DNA from: Bettongia penicillata ogilbyi
Lineage: Eukaryota; Chordata; Mammalia; Diprotodontia; Potoroidae
Assembly (NCBI GenBank): GCA_023548195.1
Contig: JAJHZJ010000028.1
Coordinates: 1,816,001 to 1,880,000, forward strand
DNA length: 64,000 nt
Direction: 5' to 3'
Under the pieces are notes generated by a model. That model was not told the origin of the DNA. It saw nothing but the letters and a program-made list of their open reading frames with translations, and made no database searches. A program made the position numbers and the translations under genes. Positions 1 through 11,239 of this stretch are shown here, piece by piece; the first letter of the stretch is position 1, and every line of letters begins with the position of its first letter.

Positions 1-438
1 TTAGAAGGTTGGAGAGAAGGTCTGTCTCACTGGGGTTGGAGTGGAGTGTTCTTGAGAAGGCTGTACACTGGCAAGCCAGCAGCAGGCTTTGGGAGTGACT
101 GAAGCAGTGGTTGCATTGTTTTCCAGAGCTCTCTGCTCACAGACAATGAAGGGGTTGGACAGCTAGTTGGACGGAGATTTCAGAGGACTCTTTGCTGGCA
201 TCCTGTTGTATTGCCCACATATAGTTCCAAGCTGCAATCTCAGGACAAGTAAGAGCAGGGACTCTGGTCACAGTTCCAGGGCAGAAAAGAATGCTTATGG
301 TCATTCACAGACCAGATCACAGGCTCCAGGAGAGCAGTGACCACACCTCTTCTTAGATCATACCACCTTAGAAGAACTGAAAACTTAAAGGCTCCCAGAA
401 CTAGTTCTGAAAACAGCAGCATGGAAAACCTGAAGCTT

Positions 439-830
439 GGAACAGTGCCCCATCCACCCTGGAAGCAGAGCCTAACTTGCACAAAAAGTTAAAAATTAAG
501 AAGTAGGATAGAAAAATGATCAAACAAGAAAACAGCAACACATCAACAACAAAAATCTGACCATAGAAAATTGCCATGGCAACAGGAAATATCAAAGCAT
601 GAACTTAGGAGAAGACAACAGCATCAAAACAGTTACATCCAAATCCTCAACTGTGAATTTATTTTCTAAAAAAAATTCCTGGAAGAGTTCAAAAAGGGTT
701 TTAAAAATCATATAGTGATTTTTATATATCTATAGATAGATTTATATATCTATAGATAGATCCTACTTCTTAATTTTTAACTTTTTGTGAAAATTAGGCT
801 CTGCTCCCAGGGTGGATGGGGCATTATTCC
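439..830. repeat. Inverted repeat, 71-bp arms, inside L1
   Basis: Arm 1 is 439-509 and arm 2 is 760-830. Arm 2 is the reverse complement of arm 1 with five mismatches in 71 bp by eye. The arms hold the end of the L1 5' UTR next to the ORF1 start. Arm 1 is in normal L1 order; arm 2 interrupts ORF1 in reverse orientation. Confidence 0.9.
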
Positions 831-1740
831 AAAAGAGATAAAGGAATCAGGAAAAGAAATGAGAAAGAGAAAGATGCAAAAGAAAATGAAAAAATGAGTC
901 AACAGCTTGGAGGCACAAAAAATACTGAGGAAAATAACAACTTAAAAAACAGAATAAAGCTAAATGGCAAAAGAAGCACAAAACCTACTTACAAGAAGAA
1001 TTCCTTAAAAAGTAGAATTGGGTAAATGAAAAAAGATCTATGAAAATTCACTGAAGAAAATAATTCCTCAAAAATTAGAATTGGACAACTGGAAGCTAAT
1101 GACTCTATGAAACATCAGGAAACAATAAAACAAAATAAAAAAATGAAAAAAATAGAAGAAAATGTGAAGTGCCTCATTGAAAAACAACAGTCCTCAAAAA
1201 TAGATTAAGGGAGAAATAATTTAAGAACTCTTGGCCTACCTGAAAGCCATAATGAAAAAAAGAGCCTAGACATTATATTTCAAAACATTATCCAGGAAAA
1301 CTGCCCTGATATCCTAGAACCAGAGAGTAAAATGGAAATTGAAAGAATCCACCAATAACCTCCTGAAAGAAATCCCAACAGGAAAACTCCCAGGAATATT
1401 ATAACCAAATTCCAGAGCTCCTAGGTCAAGGAGAAAATGCTGAAAGCAGACACAAAGAAACAATGCAAGTATGTTAGAGCCACAGTCAGGATGACACAAG
1501 ATTTAGCAACTTCTACCTCAAAGAATCAGAGGACTTGGAATATGATATTCCAGAGGGCAAAAGAGCTAAGATTGAAACCAAGAATCACTTACCCAGCAAA
1601 ACTGAGTACAATACTTCAGGGAGGAAAATGTATATTCAGTGAAATAGAGGACTTTCAAGCATTCCTGAAGAAAAGACCAGAAATTTTGACTTTCAGATAC
1701 AAGACTCAAGAGAAACATAAAAAGGTAAACAGGAAGAAAA
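516..1740 (+). pseudogene. L1 ORF1 remnant (RNA-binding chaperone), broken
   Basis: ORF1p of L1 is a trimeric coiled-coil protein that binds the element's RNA in a cytoplasmic particle. Here the N-terminal codons (about 516-715) are interrupted by an inverted segment (721-830). The coiled-coil part (831-1130) is rich in Lys and Glu, and the RRM and C-terminal domain run to about 1740. The C-terminal domain is the best kept piece: an open frame from 1437 to 1829 contains MTQDLA and RITYPAKLS, both also present in the intact ORF1 at 43684-44787. Stops at several points, for example near 1021 and 1205, rule out a full protein. Confidence 0.85.
721..760. repeat. Exact 20-bp tandem duplication
   Basis: Two identical AT-rich 20-mers (721-740 and 741-760) lie directly at the edge of the inverted arm at 760-830. 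They mark the rearrangement junction in ORF1. Confidence 0.95.
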
Positions 1741-2280
1741 ATCATAAGGAATTCAGTAAGGTTAAATTGTTTACATTCCTATATGGGAAGGGGATATTTG
1801 TAACTCCTAAGAACTTTAATCATTATTAGGGCAGTTAGTAGCATTATGCAGATACAGAGGGCATGATAGTGAGTTGACAATGATGGGATGATATCCAAAA
1901 AAATAAAATTAAAGGTTAAGAAAGAAGAATGCACTAGGAGAAAGGGGAAAGGAGAGGTAGAATGGGATAAATGATCTCACATAAAAAAAGGCACAAAAGA
2001 GCTTCTACAGTAGAGGGAGAGATGATGGGGGTGTGGTGGTGGTGGTGATAGACAACTGGAATTGACTGAAAGAGAGAATAACATGCACACTCAGTTAAGT
2101 ATAGAAATCTATCTTATCATACAGGAAAGCAGGAGGAATTGGAGATAAGGGAAAGGGAGGTAGATAGAAGAAAGGACAGATTGAAGGTGGTAGACAGAAG
2201 CAAAACACTTTTGAGGAGGGACAGGGTGAAAGGAGAGGAGAAGGATAAATGGGGGGAAAGTAGAGTGGAAAGAAATACAC

Positions 2281-2640
2281 AGTAATCATAACTGTGAATG
2301 TGGATGGGGTGAATTCACCCATAAAACAGAAGTGGATAGCAGAGTGGATTAAAAACCAGAATCAAATAATATGTGGTTTACAAGAAACACACCTGAAGCA
2401 GAGAGACACACATAGAGTAAAGATAAGGAACTGGAAGGGAATGTGTTTTGACTGAAGTTAAAAAAAAGTAGGAGTAACAATAACAATCTCAGACAAAGCA
2501 AAAGCAAAAATAGATCTAATTTAAAAAGATAAGCAGGGAAATTACATTTTGCTAAAAGATGTGATAGACAATGAAGTAATGTCAATACTAAACAAATATG
2601 CATCAAATGATGTAGCATCCAAATGATATTGAACTTACAA
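2281..2640 (+). pseudogene. L1 ORF2 fragment: start of the AP-like endonuclease
   Basis: The plus-strand frame reads VNVDGVNSPIKQK followed by IAEWIK and then LQETHLKQ, the opening of the L1 endonuclease domain that nicks target DNA. The Glu of QETH is a catalytic residue of this family and is kept here. Homology fades after about 2640 at a CA-rich stretch, and the next recognisable L1 sequence is 3' UTR. At least 3 kb of ORF2 is therefore missing, including all reverse transcriptase motifs. Confidence 0.8.
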
Positions 2641-3214
2641 GGTTTTGCGCGTGCACGCACACACATACACACACAAAACCCAATGTAGTCAATAGGAGAA
2701 GAAAATCATAAAACTGTAGGATGGGGGGAAATTTTATAGCAATTTCTCTGATAAAGGCCTAATTTCTTAAAAATATAGAGAATTGAGTCAAATTTATAAG
2801 AATACAAGTCTTTCCTCAATTGATACCTGGTCAAAGGATATAAATAGGCAGATTTTAGATGAAGAAATCAAACTATCTGTAGTCAGATGAAAAATGCTTT
2901 CAATCACTATTGATTAGAGAAATGCAAATTAAAAGATTTCTGAGATACCATCTCACAGATTGATCAATAAGACAGAAAAGTAAAATGACAAATGTTGGAG
3001 GGAATGTGGGAAAATTAGGACACTAATGCCTTTTGGTGGAATTGTAAAAGACTGCATACGTATGACCTATGGCAATACTTGTCTTCACAATGTGGAGGGA
3101 GGAAGAAAGAGGAAAAGAGAATTTGGAACTCAAAAAAAATTTTTAAACATTTAATTTTTACAATGTAATTAAAAAGTAAAGTATTTTAAAGTTTAAAAAG
3201 GAATTTGTGATATG

Positions 3215-3330
3215 GAGTACAATAGACATGTGTATTCATTTTTTGCATGTGTATGCATATGTGCAAACATGGATATGTTTGTTTATGCATACATGTGTAT
3301 ATAAATATATGTGCATGTATATGGTTGAGG
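3215..3330. repeat. TG/TA-rich degenerate microsatellite
   Basis: Irregular runs of TGTATGCATA-like sequence follow the L1 3' end. Short frames here on both strands are low-complexity artefacts. Confidence 0.6.
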
Positions 3331-3334
3331 TGAA

Positions 3335-3655
3335 GCATACCTTCATGTTTACCACTCTCTCCCTCCTCATGCCCACCTTTTGGCTTCCCTGGCTTCAAAT
3401 CTCAGCTAGAATTTCACCTTCTACAGAAAGCCATTTCCTATTCCCTTAATTTTTAGTGCTTTCTTTCTATTGCTTATTTCTAATTGATCCTGTTTATATT
3501 TTGTCTGTACATAGTAGTTTGTATGTTGTCTCCACCATTAGACTATGAATTCTGAGAACAGGGACTATCTTTTACCTTCCTTTGTATCCCTAGTATTTAG
3601 CACAGTGTCTGGCAGATAGTAGGCATTTAATAAGTGCTTATTTGACTGAATGACT
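3335..3655 (+). mobile_element. L2 LINE 3' end
   Basis: Shows the L2 3' UTR pattern: 'gactatgaattctgagaacagg', then 'cacagtgtctggcagatag', then 'taataagtgcttatttgactg'. It is a 5'-truncated old copy with no coding sequence. Confidence 0.75.
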
Positions 3656-4289
3656 GCTCTAAAGATATAACGTTATCTTACCCCTGTAAGTTGCGTATTA
3701 GTGAATAAGAGATTGGCCAAGATACGTGGGATTCTAGGCATGCAATGGGAGAAGGCTAAATACATTCTATACCCAGTAGACTCTGTCCAGGCCTAAATAA
3801 GTTAGACAGATCCACCTAGATGGTCAACTAGAACATAAGCTCGAGATGAATCAGGAGACAACCATTTGGAATGGCCTTGCACATCTATATTCCATCTCTC
3901 TGACACCACATCTGGGCTGCGAGAAGGCAGTTCAGAAAGCTTACAGCTTTTCAACCTAGAACCGTACCCATCACTCTGCTGTAGCCTCTTTCATTGGAGG
4001 GTCAATGAAGTGACACATGCAAACATAATTATATACAAACAAAAAATTATATCTAATTCTTCTTCCCAATCAGGCTTATCCTTTGAACTCAATTGTTAAG
4101 CACACAATCAGTTGGGAAGATTATGACTTAAGTAACAGAGATTGCCTAGAAGCAGACAATTGGAAATCATTTCCCACCCCAACAATCGAGACAGGGTATG
4201 CCAAGCCTAATTCTTTGAAATGTAGACTTCCCTCTACTCATTTAGCACCCAAATGGGCCCAGATCAATGTGCACTTCACATTTTAGTAA
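3656..4289. other. Unassigned sequence
   Basis: No repeat family or gene recognised. Two short open frames (3866-4099 and 4083-4286, plus strand) resemble nothing I know and lack supporting signals. Confidence 0.5.
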
Positions 4290-4830
4290 TTTAAAAGGAC
4301 ATAACCAAATTTTATTTCAATAGTAATTGCAAACTCATGCAGAAAATGTAAATGCACATTTCATGATTAGCTTGCAGCATAAACTATGGCTTCTATTAAT
4401 GTATTCCAATTTGTAATTCTTTTCACAGTATGAGATTTGAAAGCTGTGATTAAAATTAATTAGGTTAAGTAAAGTTTATCCCCCCTGAGCACTGCTATTG
4501 GAAGAAAGCAATAGTAAAACACCAGCTACATCTGGCACCGCGGTAAGCGATGGCTTCACAAGGTAGGACTCCCCTTTTTCTCCCCCCACAGAGGTTGCCC
4601 GCTGCTTATTTGGCATATCTCAAGCACCATGTATCTCCTCAAGGAGTTAATTGAACCATTAAACTGCTCTTCTCTGGCTCACAAAACCAAGGAGGCAGTG
4701 ACTACATCATCTTCAAATGAGGATATTAAGAAGATCCATCAATTGTTTAAACTCAATAGGTCTCAGGACAGGAAGAGAAAAATCATCCATGGTGAACTAG
4801 AGCTAGCAGTAGTTGCCACCTAGGATTTAG
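4290..4830. other. Repeat-free block, candidate conserved non-coding element
   Basis: No repeat motifs are seen. The first half is AT-rich with homeodomain-like cores, such as 'aaattaattagg' near 4454. The second half has locally higher GC with 'accgcggtaagcg' near 4537. A 64-codon frame at 4629-4823 is present but unrecognised. Conservation cannot be measured from one sequence. Confidence 0.25.
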
Positions 4831-4934
4831 CCTTATAGTTATTGATTTCCCTAGTTATTTGTGTCCCTCGCCAAAAAATCCCACAGTATTTATTGTGTAA
4901 CAGATTTTATATTTTCTTAATGGTTTATATATAT

Positions 4935-5150
4935 ATATTCAAATTTTACCTCAGATACCTGCTAGATCAGTTACCCTCAGCAAATCATTTAACATCTCAC
5001 AACCTTGGTTTCCTCTTCTATGCAATCAAGATAATAATAACACCTACCTCACGGGGTTATTGTGAGGATCAAATGAGAAAAGGTGGCTAAAATGCTTCGT
5101 AAACCCTGTACAGCTAGATAAATTTGAGTGGTTATTATCATTGGTATTAG
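4935..5150 (+). mobile_element. MIR-type SINE, sense
   Basis: Contains the CORE-SINE hallmark order: 'cctcagatacctgctagat', 'caaatcatttaacatctc', 'ttcctcttctatgcaa', then 'gttattgtgaggatcaaatg'. Old and 5' truncated. Confidence 0.75.
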
Positions 5151-5164
5151 TCTCATTCTTCAGC

Positions 5165-6305
5165 CAGGCAAATGAGCATCTACTGAGTGCTTATTATGGG
5201 CCAAGTACTGTGTTAAGCTCTGAAGATACAAAGAAAAGCAAAAGCACAATCCCTGTCTTATAGGAACTCACATTCTAAAGGAGAAAAGACCATGCAAACT
5301 ATTATGAAATACATGACATATACAATGTAAATGGGAGATAACCTTGGAAGGAAGGCACTGAGGGGTGAGAGACTAGGAAAATTTGACCTCTTGCAGAAGG
5401 AGGGATTAAAGCAGAATATTGAAGGAAGCCATGTGAATTCTCCTCTTTTTTGGATTAAATTGACAGAGAAATGGTCCTAGGACAAGTTACTGGTATTATT
5501 CTTTTATATTGCAGCCAGTAGGTGGCGCTTTCTGGTAAGGTTAGGAGCCTTAGATAGAGAATAAATGAAAAAGGAAAAAGATAGTCATTTTCTCCTCAAG
5601 GTCCCAGGAGGAGATTTTGTGGATATTGTGGACAGGTCAGTTTTTTTTCTACAATTCCTTCCTTAGGGGATGTAACTCCCTTATCCTGGCATGAATAACA
5701 GTGTTATGAAGCTGAGAAAGGAGATGGACCTTGTGTCAGGAACAGTAAGGAGGTCAGTTTGACTGGACTATAGAATACAAGAAAGGGAGGAATGTAAAAT
5801 AAAGTTGTTCATGTTAAGAACAGATTGTGAAGGGCTCTAAAAACCATACAGAGAAGCTTATAATTAATCCTAAAGGCAATAGGGATCTATAGGATTTTGC
5901 TGAATTGGGGAGTGATTTCATCAAAGATACATTTTAATAAAAATAAATTCATCCATTGTATAAAGGATAGACTGGAGAAATAAGAAACTTGAGGCAGGGA
6001 GACCAATTCGGAGTCTGTTGCAATAATCCAGGCAAGCAGTGATAAAGGCCTATACTAAGGTGATAACTATGTAGGTAGAAAGATACTGTGGAGGTAAAAA
6101 AAGCAAGATGTGGAGACTGATTGATTCTAAGGAGTAAAGGAAAGTGAAAATCAAGTATAACATCAAGACTGTAAACCCAATTGACAGGAAGAATGATGGT
6201 ACCCTCAAAAGAAATGGGGAAATTCTTAAGGAAGGGTGTTTTGAGAGCAAAGATGAGTTCAGTTTGGGCCATGTTGTGTATGAGACTTCTAGTTTGAACT
6301 ATTCA
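5165..6305 (+). repeat. Old interspersed repeat of about 1.1-1.6 kb, copy A
   Basis: Starts with 'cattatgggccaagtactg'-like sequence (variant of 'ctatgtgccaggcactgtg'). It ends after 'gacaggaagaatgatggtac' and a tract before 'gagttcagtttgggcc'. The same ordered motifs recur at 33835-35470 and 41555-42630. No coding region is recognised. The family is ancient and mammal-wide in style, possibly CR1-clade, but I cannot name it. Confidence 0.65.
5515..5528 (+). promoter_or_regulatory. Consensus CTCF core motif
   Basis: CCAGTAGGTGGCGC fits all 14 positions of the consensus CCASYAGRKGGCRS. It lies in a part of repeat copy A that does not match the other two copies. Binding depends on flanking bases and chromatin, which sequence alone does not show. 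Confidence 0.5.
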
Positions 6306-6376
6306 GTAGTGTCAGGGATTTGAACCAGGGTCTTCTTGAGTCTAAGATCAGCACTTTATTCACTTTATTCGCTAAT
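6306..6376 (-). mobile_element. SINE fragment, antisense
   Basis: The antisense head motif 'gggatttgaaccagggtc' is followed by 'agatcagcactttattca', typical of a reversed MIR/MAR1 head. Confidence 0.65.
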
Positions 6377-6834
6377 GTAAAGGGGCTTATTAATATAAAG
6401 CATGTTGATCTGAGTGATCAGAGCCACGATTATTTTTTTACCAGTGCCCTTTCTCTCTATTGCCTTCAACTTCTTGAAGTAGCATTCTTTTGGACAGTTT
6501 TAGAATTTCTTGGAAGGTAATAGTAGCTTAGTTCAGCATTCCTTCTAAAATAGTTGTCTCCAACTACCTTTGGAGGCTGGGGGAAAAGAGTGGGAAGTTA
6601 GGATACTGATGATTTCTCTCTAAGTAAGAAAAGACTACTCCGTGTTGTCTGATTACGGAAGTTAACCACTGCTGCAGGATTATAACTGCCAAAATAGTCT
6701 TTTGTTTGTAAACATTTCCCTGTGAACTAGTATATTCACATCTGCTAAACATAAAGCATAACTAACCACAAATACAAATTCTTATCTCCCTAGAAAGGAA
6801 CTAGAATTCCTTAATTATAAATCTTTGAAACAAC

Positions 6835-7000
6835 ACCACTATTAGATAGAGTACTAGGTGTGGAGGCAGAAGACCTAACTTCAAATTTTTCCACTCCATC
6901 CCTGCCACTGATCTGCTATGTGTTCAATACAAGGCATCTAACCTGGCTAAGCTTCAGGGAGCTCTGAGCCTGTCAGTTTTAGGCAGAGTCGTGAATTTAC
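6835..7000 (+). mobile_element. MIR-type SINE, sense, decayed
   Basis: 'ggaggcagaagacctaac' then 'gatctgctatgtgttc' follow the order of the MIR head. Much diverged. Confidence 0.5.
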
Positions 7001-7059
7001 TGACATTGAAGAATTATGACCGAAACTGTTTTGGAGGCATTTTATGGTCCTAGCAGCCA

Positions 7060-7255
7060 CAATGTGGAGGAAATAGGTTGAAAGTGGGAAGAAGGATGAA
7101 CTTGGAGTCATTGGACCTAAGTTCAAATCCAAATTCTTCCTTCTACTTACCACCTCTGTGATCTTGAGTGGGAAAATTTCATCATTTGCAAAATGAGGAT
7201 ATTGTACTAGAAAAGATTTCTCCTATCTCTAGGTCTGTGACTCTATGTACACCAG
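7060..7255 (+). mobile_element. MIR-type SINE, sense
   Basis: 'gacctaagttcaaatcc', 'acctctgtgatcttgag' and 'tttgcaaaatgaggat' occur in MIR order. The minus-strand frame across it (6947-7153) is an artefact. Confidence 0.7.
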
Positions 7256-7259
7256 TTGA

Positions 7260-7740
7260 TATTACATAGGCTCTTTAATGAAATCTCAGATTATCAGTCA
7301 GATCTTTAGGACTTACCTACTAAGTAAACCTCATTAAGACAGGAGTGGGGATCCTAGACTTTACATACAGTTCCCTACTTGTATGTACCATGTACATGTC
7401 AGCAAAGAGTTTTGAAAGTTGGCACTAGAAATAAACATCCACAGAAGACAAGGTCACTCCCACTATGTCTGATATTTTCTCAGCATTTGTTGGAGGAGAC
7501 CTCAAATCCCACATCCTGAAACACAATGATCTTCTCCTTTTCTTAAAATATATTGCCATGAAATTCAGACACTAAAAAGAAGGATGTTTTTCACATAAAT
7601 GTTGCTCAAACATATGAGTAGGAGGTGTGAATAAAGGTGTTATTTTCAGAAAGAAAGCTTGGGGCCAACCCTAGACAAAGTGTCATCAGGACCCCACCCA
7701 CCTCTCCTTTCACCAATTCCCTTCCCCTTAGTGTCCAGTG
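7260..7740. other. Unassigned sequence
   Basis: No repeat or gene recognised on either strand. Confidence 0.5.
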
Positions 7741-7744
7741 TCAG

Positions 7745-7930
7745 AAAATCATAAATTTAGAATAGGGAGGAGATTTAGGGATTATGTACTGCAATGCCTT
7801 CATTTTGTAGAAGAGTAAACTGAGGCCCAGGTAAGTGAATAAACTTGTATATACAATAAGTAACAAAGCTGGATTTGAAACCAACTCCTTTAACTATAAA
7901 GCCAATGTTCTTTCCACTATAGCCTCCTGC
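7745..7930 (-). mobile_element. MIR-type SINE, antisense
   Basis: 'agagtaaactgaggccca' then 'aacaaagctggatttgaaa' and 'gttctttccactatag' give reversed MIR order. Confidence 0.7.
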
Positions 7931-8144
7931 CTATCCAATATTATCCCCTGGCTTTCACAACCTTATGTTTCAAAGGTCCTTTCCATCCCCTGCATCAAAA
8001 CTATTCTATATTCCATTTGCCCAGAGCTCTACTTGACTTTCTCCTAACCTGATAAAACATATTTTTCCCTATTGAGTTATACTAAAGATAGTATAATTTT
8101 AGGATTTTAGAGTTAGATATCTAATATTTATAGTTACAATAAAA

Positions 8145-8350
8145 TCCTTTCATGTACATTATCTCATTTGATCTCCAAAATCATCCTGTGATGTAAACAG
8201 GGCAAGGCAATGTTATCTACACTTTATGGACAAAGGGACTGAGTCTCAGAGAGTTTACATAATTTCCCCAAGACCATGCAACCTAGTAAGTGGTAAAGAA
8301 CTAGACACCAAACATTTTTACTCTAACTCTAGTTTTCATTCGATTGCACT
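8145..8350 (-). mobile_element. MIR-type SINE, antisense
   Basis: 'acattatctcatttgatc', 'gggactgagtctcagagag' and 'cctagtaagtggtaaag' are in reversed MIR order. Confidence 0.75.
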
Positions 8351-8709
8351 GTGATGGAAACTATATTGGGATAGGGATGCTTTTTGGGGACTTCCAAAGA
8401 ATTCCATCTGGCTGCTCTACTCATACTTAATGGCTAAGTAAGGGTTTTCCAAGGTCTTAGGAAGTCATCTAAAGTTAGAAGGGAAGTCGTTGTTTTCAGA
8501 GAGGATTAAACCATTGATGATACACATCTCTTTAATGGACTTTTATTTAATGAAAATTCATTTTCCTACTCCCGAGTTTCCAGAATTAGCTTAGATTTAC
8601 TTGGAATAGACTGGATTTCCAACATCTGCTGAAACATCTCCAAATACTATAAAAACAAACCCAGGTGTGTTTTTTTTTTCTCTTAGGTACAGGAATAAAG
8701 AGAAATAGT

Positions 8710-8915
8710 TAAATGGTTTAGGGCATATGGAGCAGTGGATCTAAAGTCAGGAAGACTTTAGTTCAAATTTAGCTACACACACTTGCTAGCTGTGACACTG
8801 AGCAAGTCACTTAACCTTTATATGCTAGGTTTTCACTAAATAATAGCAGCTACCTTCCAGAGTAGTTGAGAGAATCAAACAAAATATTTGTAAAGTGCCT
8901 GGCAGTTGTGGGTGC
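8710..8915 (+). mobile_element. MIR/MAR1-type SINE, sense
   Basis: The head 'gagcagtggatctaaagtc' is followed by 'ctagctgtgacactgagc', 'aagtcacttaaccttt' and 'tttgtaaagtgcctggca'. Confidence 0.8.
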
Positions 8916-8929
8916 AAAATACATTTTGT

Positions 8930-9150
8930 TTTCTAGTATGGAGTAGTGGGAGACAACATGATATGGTGGAAAGAGCCTTGCTTTTGTCATCAGGATATTT
9001 GCCTTTGAATCCTGACAGTCACTTAACTAGTTGTATGATCACAAACAAGTTTTTTTTACCTCTTTGGTTGAAAACTTTCCTTATCTATAAAATGAGGAAG
9101 TTTGCCTAACAATTCTAAAAAGGCTCTCGTGCTCTAAAATCCGATGATCT
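8930..9150 (+). mobile_element. MIR-type SINE, sense
   Basis: 'gacaacatgatatggtgg', 'cagtcacttaactagttg' and 'tatctataaaatgaggaag' are in order. Confidence 0.7.
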
Positions 9151-9159
9151 AGGATACCA

Positions 9160-9430
9160 ATAACAATAGCTAACATTTTACAGTACTTTAAGGTTTGAAA
9201 AGTACTTTACACAGTATTTCATTTGATTCTCACCATAACTCTGTGAAGTAGGTGCTATGATTATCTTCATTTCCAGGTCAAAATAGAAACTCACAGCCTC
9301 AGGAAACTGAGGCTGATACAAGGTAAGCAACTTTCTCAGGGTCCCATACCTAGAAAGGCAGAACTTGAACTCAGGTTTAATGCTAAATCTTAAGTCTAGA
9401 ATTCTCTCTGTTGCTCCATCTAGCACCAAG
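9160..9430 (-). mobile_element. MIR-type SINE, antisense, near full length
   Basis: 'gtactttacacagtatttc', 'gtgaagtaggtgctatga', 'aggaaactgaggctgata' and 'tctgttgctccatctagc' run in reversed order. Together with the sense copy at 8930-9150 it forms an inverted SINE pair. Confidence 0.8.
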
Positions 9431-9724
9431 GAGAGCAAAAGCTTCTGCCATTTAGGTCTTTCATTTGCTCATCAAAGCTGCTACACAAATAGAGAGATGC
9501 ATCTGGATTCTTTTTGATTTTTGTAGAAGTTTTATGTTTCTTGAGGTTGGAGAAAGTGTGGGAGAGGAAGGGAGGAAAAATGGTGATAGAGATAATGTTG
9601 AGCTTTTTACTTTTGTACTTTTAAAGTACTTTTAAAGGACAAAAAGATTAAAAGTCACTATTCCTAAGTGGGGCTAAAAAAGAGAAAAGAAAAAAGATGA
9701 GATCCAAAAGGATGAGTCAAATAT

Positions 9725-10130
9725 CCTTCTCACATATTTTTTAAAATTAAATTTTAGTTTTTTTAAATTGTTGAAATTATATTTTTTCTTCCTCCAACTT
9801 CCCTACCTCCACTAAAAAGAAAGAAAAACAAAGTCTTTTTTTTTAACAAACAGGCACAATCAAGCAAAACAAAATTCCATATTCACCATATCCAGAACTG
9901 TGTCCCATTCTGCCTGTCAGTCCATCACCTCTCTGTTGGGAGATGAGTAGCATTTGTTATTATTAGCTCTCTGACATTGTAATTGATCATTTCCTTGATC
10001 AGAGCTCTTAAGTCTTTCAAAATTGTTCAGTTTTACAATGTTGTTTTAGGATAAATTGTTCTCCCAGTTCTCACTTCATTCCACACAAATTCAAATAAAT
10101 CTCTCCTATCATATGCTTTTCAAAAGGAAA
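9725..10130 (-). mobile_element. L1-type LINE 3' end, antisense
   Basis: Begins with a T-rich stretch (the reversed A tail) and a pyrimidine-rich segment. It continues with 'caagcaaaacaaaattcc', 'gtccatcacctctctg' and 'gagctcttaagtctttc'. This is the pattern shared with the antisense ends at 35780 and 52085. 5' truncated. Confidence 0.6.
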
Positions 10131-10445
10131 ATTCAGAATACTGGAGGTTATTTCAACTTTGTATCTGCCTTGTCTGTGCATTAATGCCAGCCAGCTGTCT
10201 GCACCACTAGATGGCAATGTAAGTACAGTCTTCTCTGGAAAGCTTAGACAGAAACTAAAAGCATTGTTCCATTCCAGAGGTTTCCTTGCCATGCCAAGAT
10301 GAGTCATTTGGAACTTCCAGTGCCATGGTATCAGTTTCAGTGCGCTGGGTGAATTGGAGAGTTCTTTGTGCACTACAGGCTAACCATAGATATGTGGTTT
10401 ATCTGGGGGTTGGTACCCACCTCGTGACCTTCTCCTAAAATGAAT
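10131..10445. other. Unassigned sequence
   Basis: No repeat recognised. It holds the CTCF-like motif at 10204. The minus-strand 100-codon frame (10071-10373) overlaps the L1 end and is unsupported. Confidence 0.45.
10204..10217 (+). promoter_or_regulatory. CTCF-like motif, 13 of 14 consensus positions
   Basis: CCACTAGATGGCAA differs from CCASYAGRKGGCRS only at the last base. A single match of this quality is weak evidence. Confidence 0.3.
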
Positions 10446-10449
10446 ATGG

Positions 10450-10620
10450 TAAATGAATCACAGGACATCAGAGTTGGAAGGGACTTCAGAGGCCATCTAG
10501 TTCAATCAGCACCTGTACAGGAATCTTCTTTATAGCCCTGGCAAGTACACATCTGTTCTTTACTTAATGACTTCCAGTGAGGAGAAACGCACTGTCTTCA
10601 GAGGCATCCTGCTTCACTTT
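10450..10620 (-). mobile_element. CR1/L3-type LINE 3' fragment, antisense
   Basis: 'agagttggaagggacttc', 'gaggccatctagttcaa' and 'aatgacttccagtgagg' follow the order of a reversed CR1-clade 3' end. Confidence 0.6.
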
Positions 10621-10989
10621 GGTACAGTGATAATGGAATTGGTTTCTCTGGATGAGGCAAATCTGAATGTTCTCACCTGAAGTTTGATAAAGCTGATTGA
10701 TTCCTCTCTCTGTTTCCACCTCTCTTTAGCTACTATCAATTTGTACTCATGTGAATAAGTGGGAGGCTTTGCAAGTTTCCTAACTAGTACATGAGGAACA
10801 GGGTTTTCCCAGCTGGGAATCTGTTTCTGGTCAGCTCCATAGGAAAAATGTCCCACCTCTCGGCATGGTGGTGATGATAAGGAGGAAGACGAGGAGGATG
10901 CATTTCTTTTAAGAGCATTCTTTTTAAAAAGTCACATATTTTTAATGCTACACATTATAGTAAAAATATAGTAGAAAATTATAGTAGAA

Positions 10990-11215
10990 AAACACTACCC
11001 TAGGAGATGGGAGACCAGTATTTGAATCTTTTCTCTTTTCCCTACTTACTAGATGTGTAATCTTAAGCTGGTCATTTTATGGCTTTAGAAGTTGATTGCT
11101 CCCTTTGTATGGGAAAATTGGAATGATAGAATGCCATACCTGTCTAAAGGAGACTGAACTGGAGTAAATCTTAAGGTCTTTTACAGCTTTAAGATCTGTG
11201 ATTCTTCTTGGATAT
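10990..11215 (+). mobile_element. MIR-type SINE, sense, decayed
   Basis: 'gagaccagtatttgaatc', 'ctagatgtgtaatcttaag' and 'gtcttttacagctttaag' match MIR order loosely. Confidence 0.55.
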
Positions 11216-11239
11216 ATCTCAGACTTATAATATTAGGTC

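Larger units (their letters stand above)
1..3190 (+). mobile_element. L1 LINE, 5' end outside window, internally deleted and rearranged
   Basis: The order is L1 5' UTR (1 to about 515), broken ORF1 (about 516-1740), purine-rich inter-ORF spacer (about 1740-2280), the start of the ORF2 endonuclease (about 2280-2640), then a jump to an L1 3' UTR (about 2755-3190). That last part has the conserved mammalian L1 pattern of a block reading 'gagaaatgcaaatt' followed by 'gagataccatctcac'. The end carries the motif 'atttggaactcaaaa' near 3121, as in the other L1-type ends here. The reverse transcriptase and the rest of ORF2 are absent. The 5' end lies before position 1. Stop codons, indels and an internal inversion show it is a dead, old copy. 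Confidence 0.85.
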
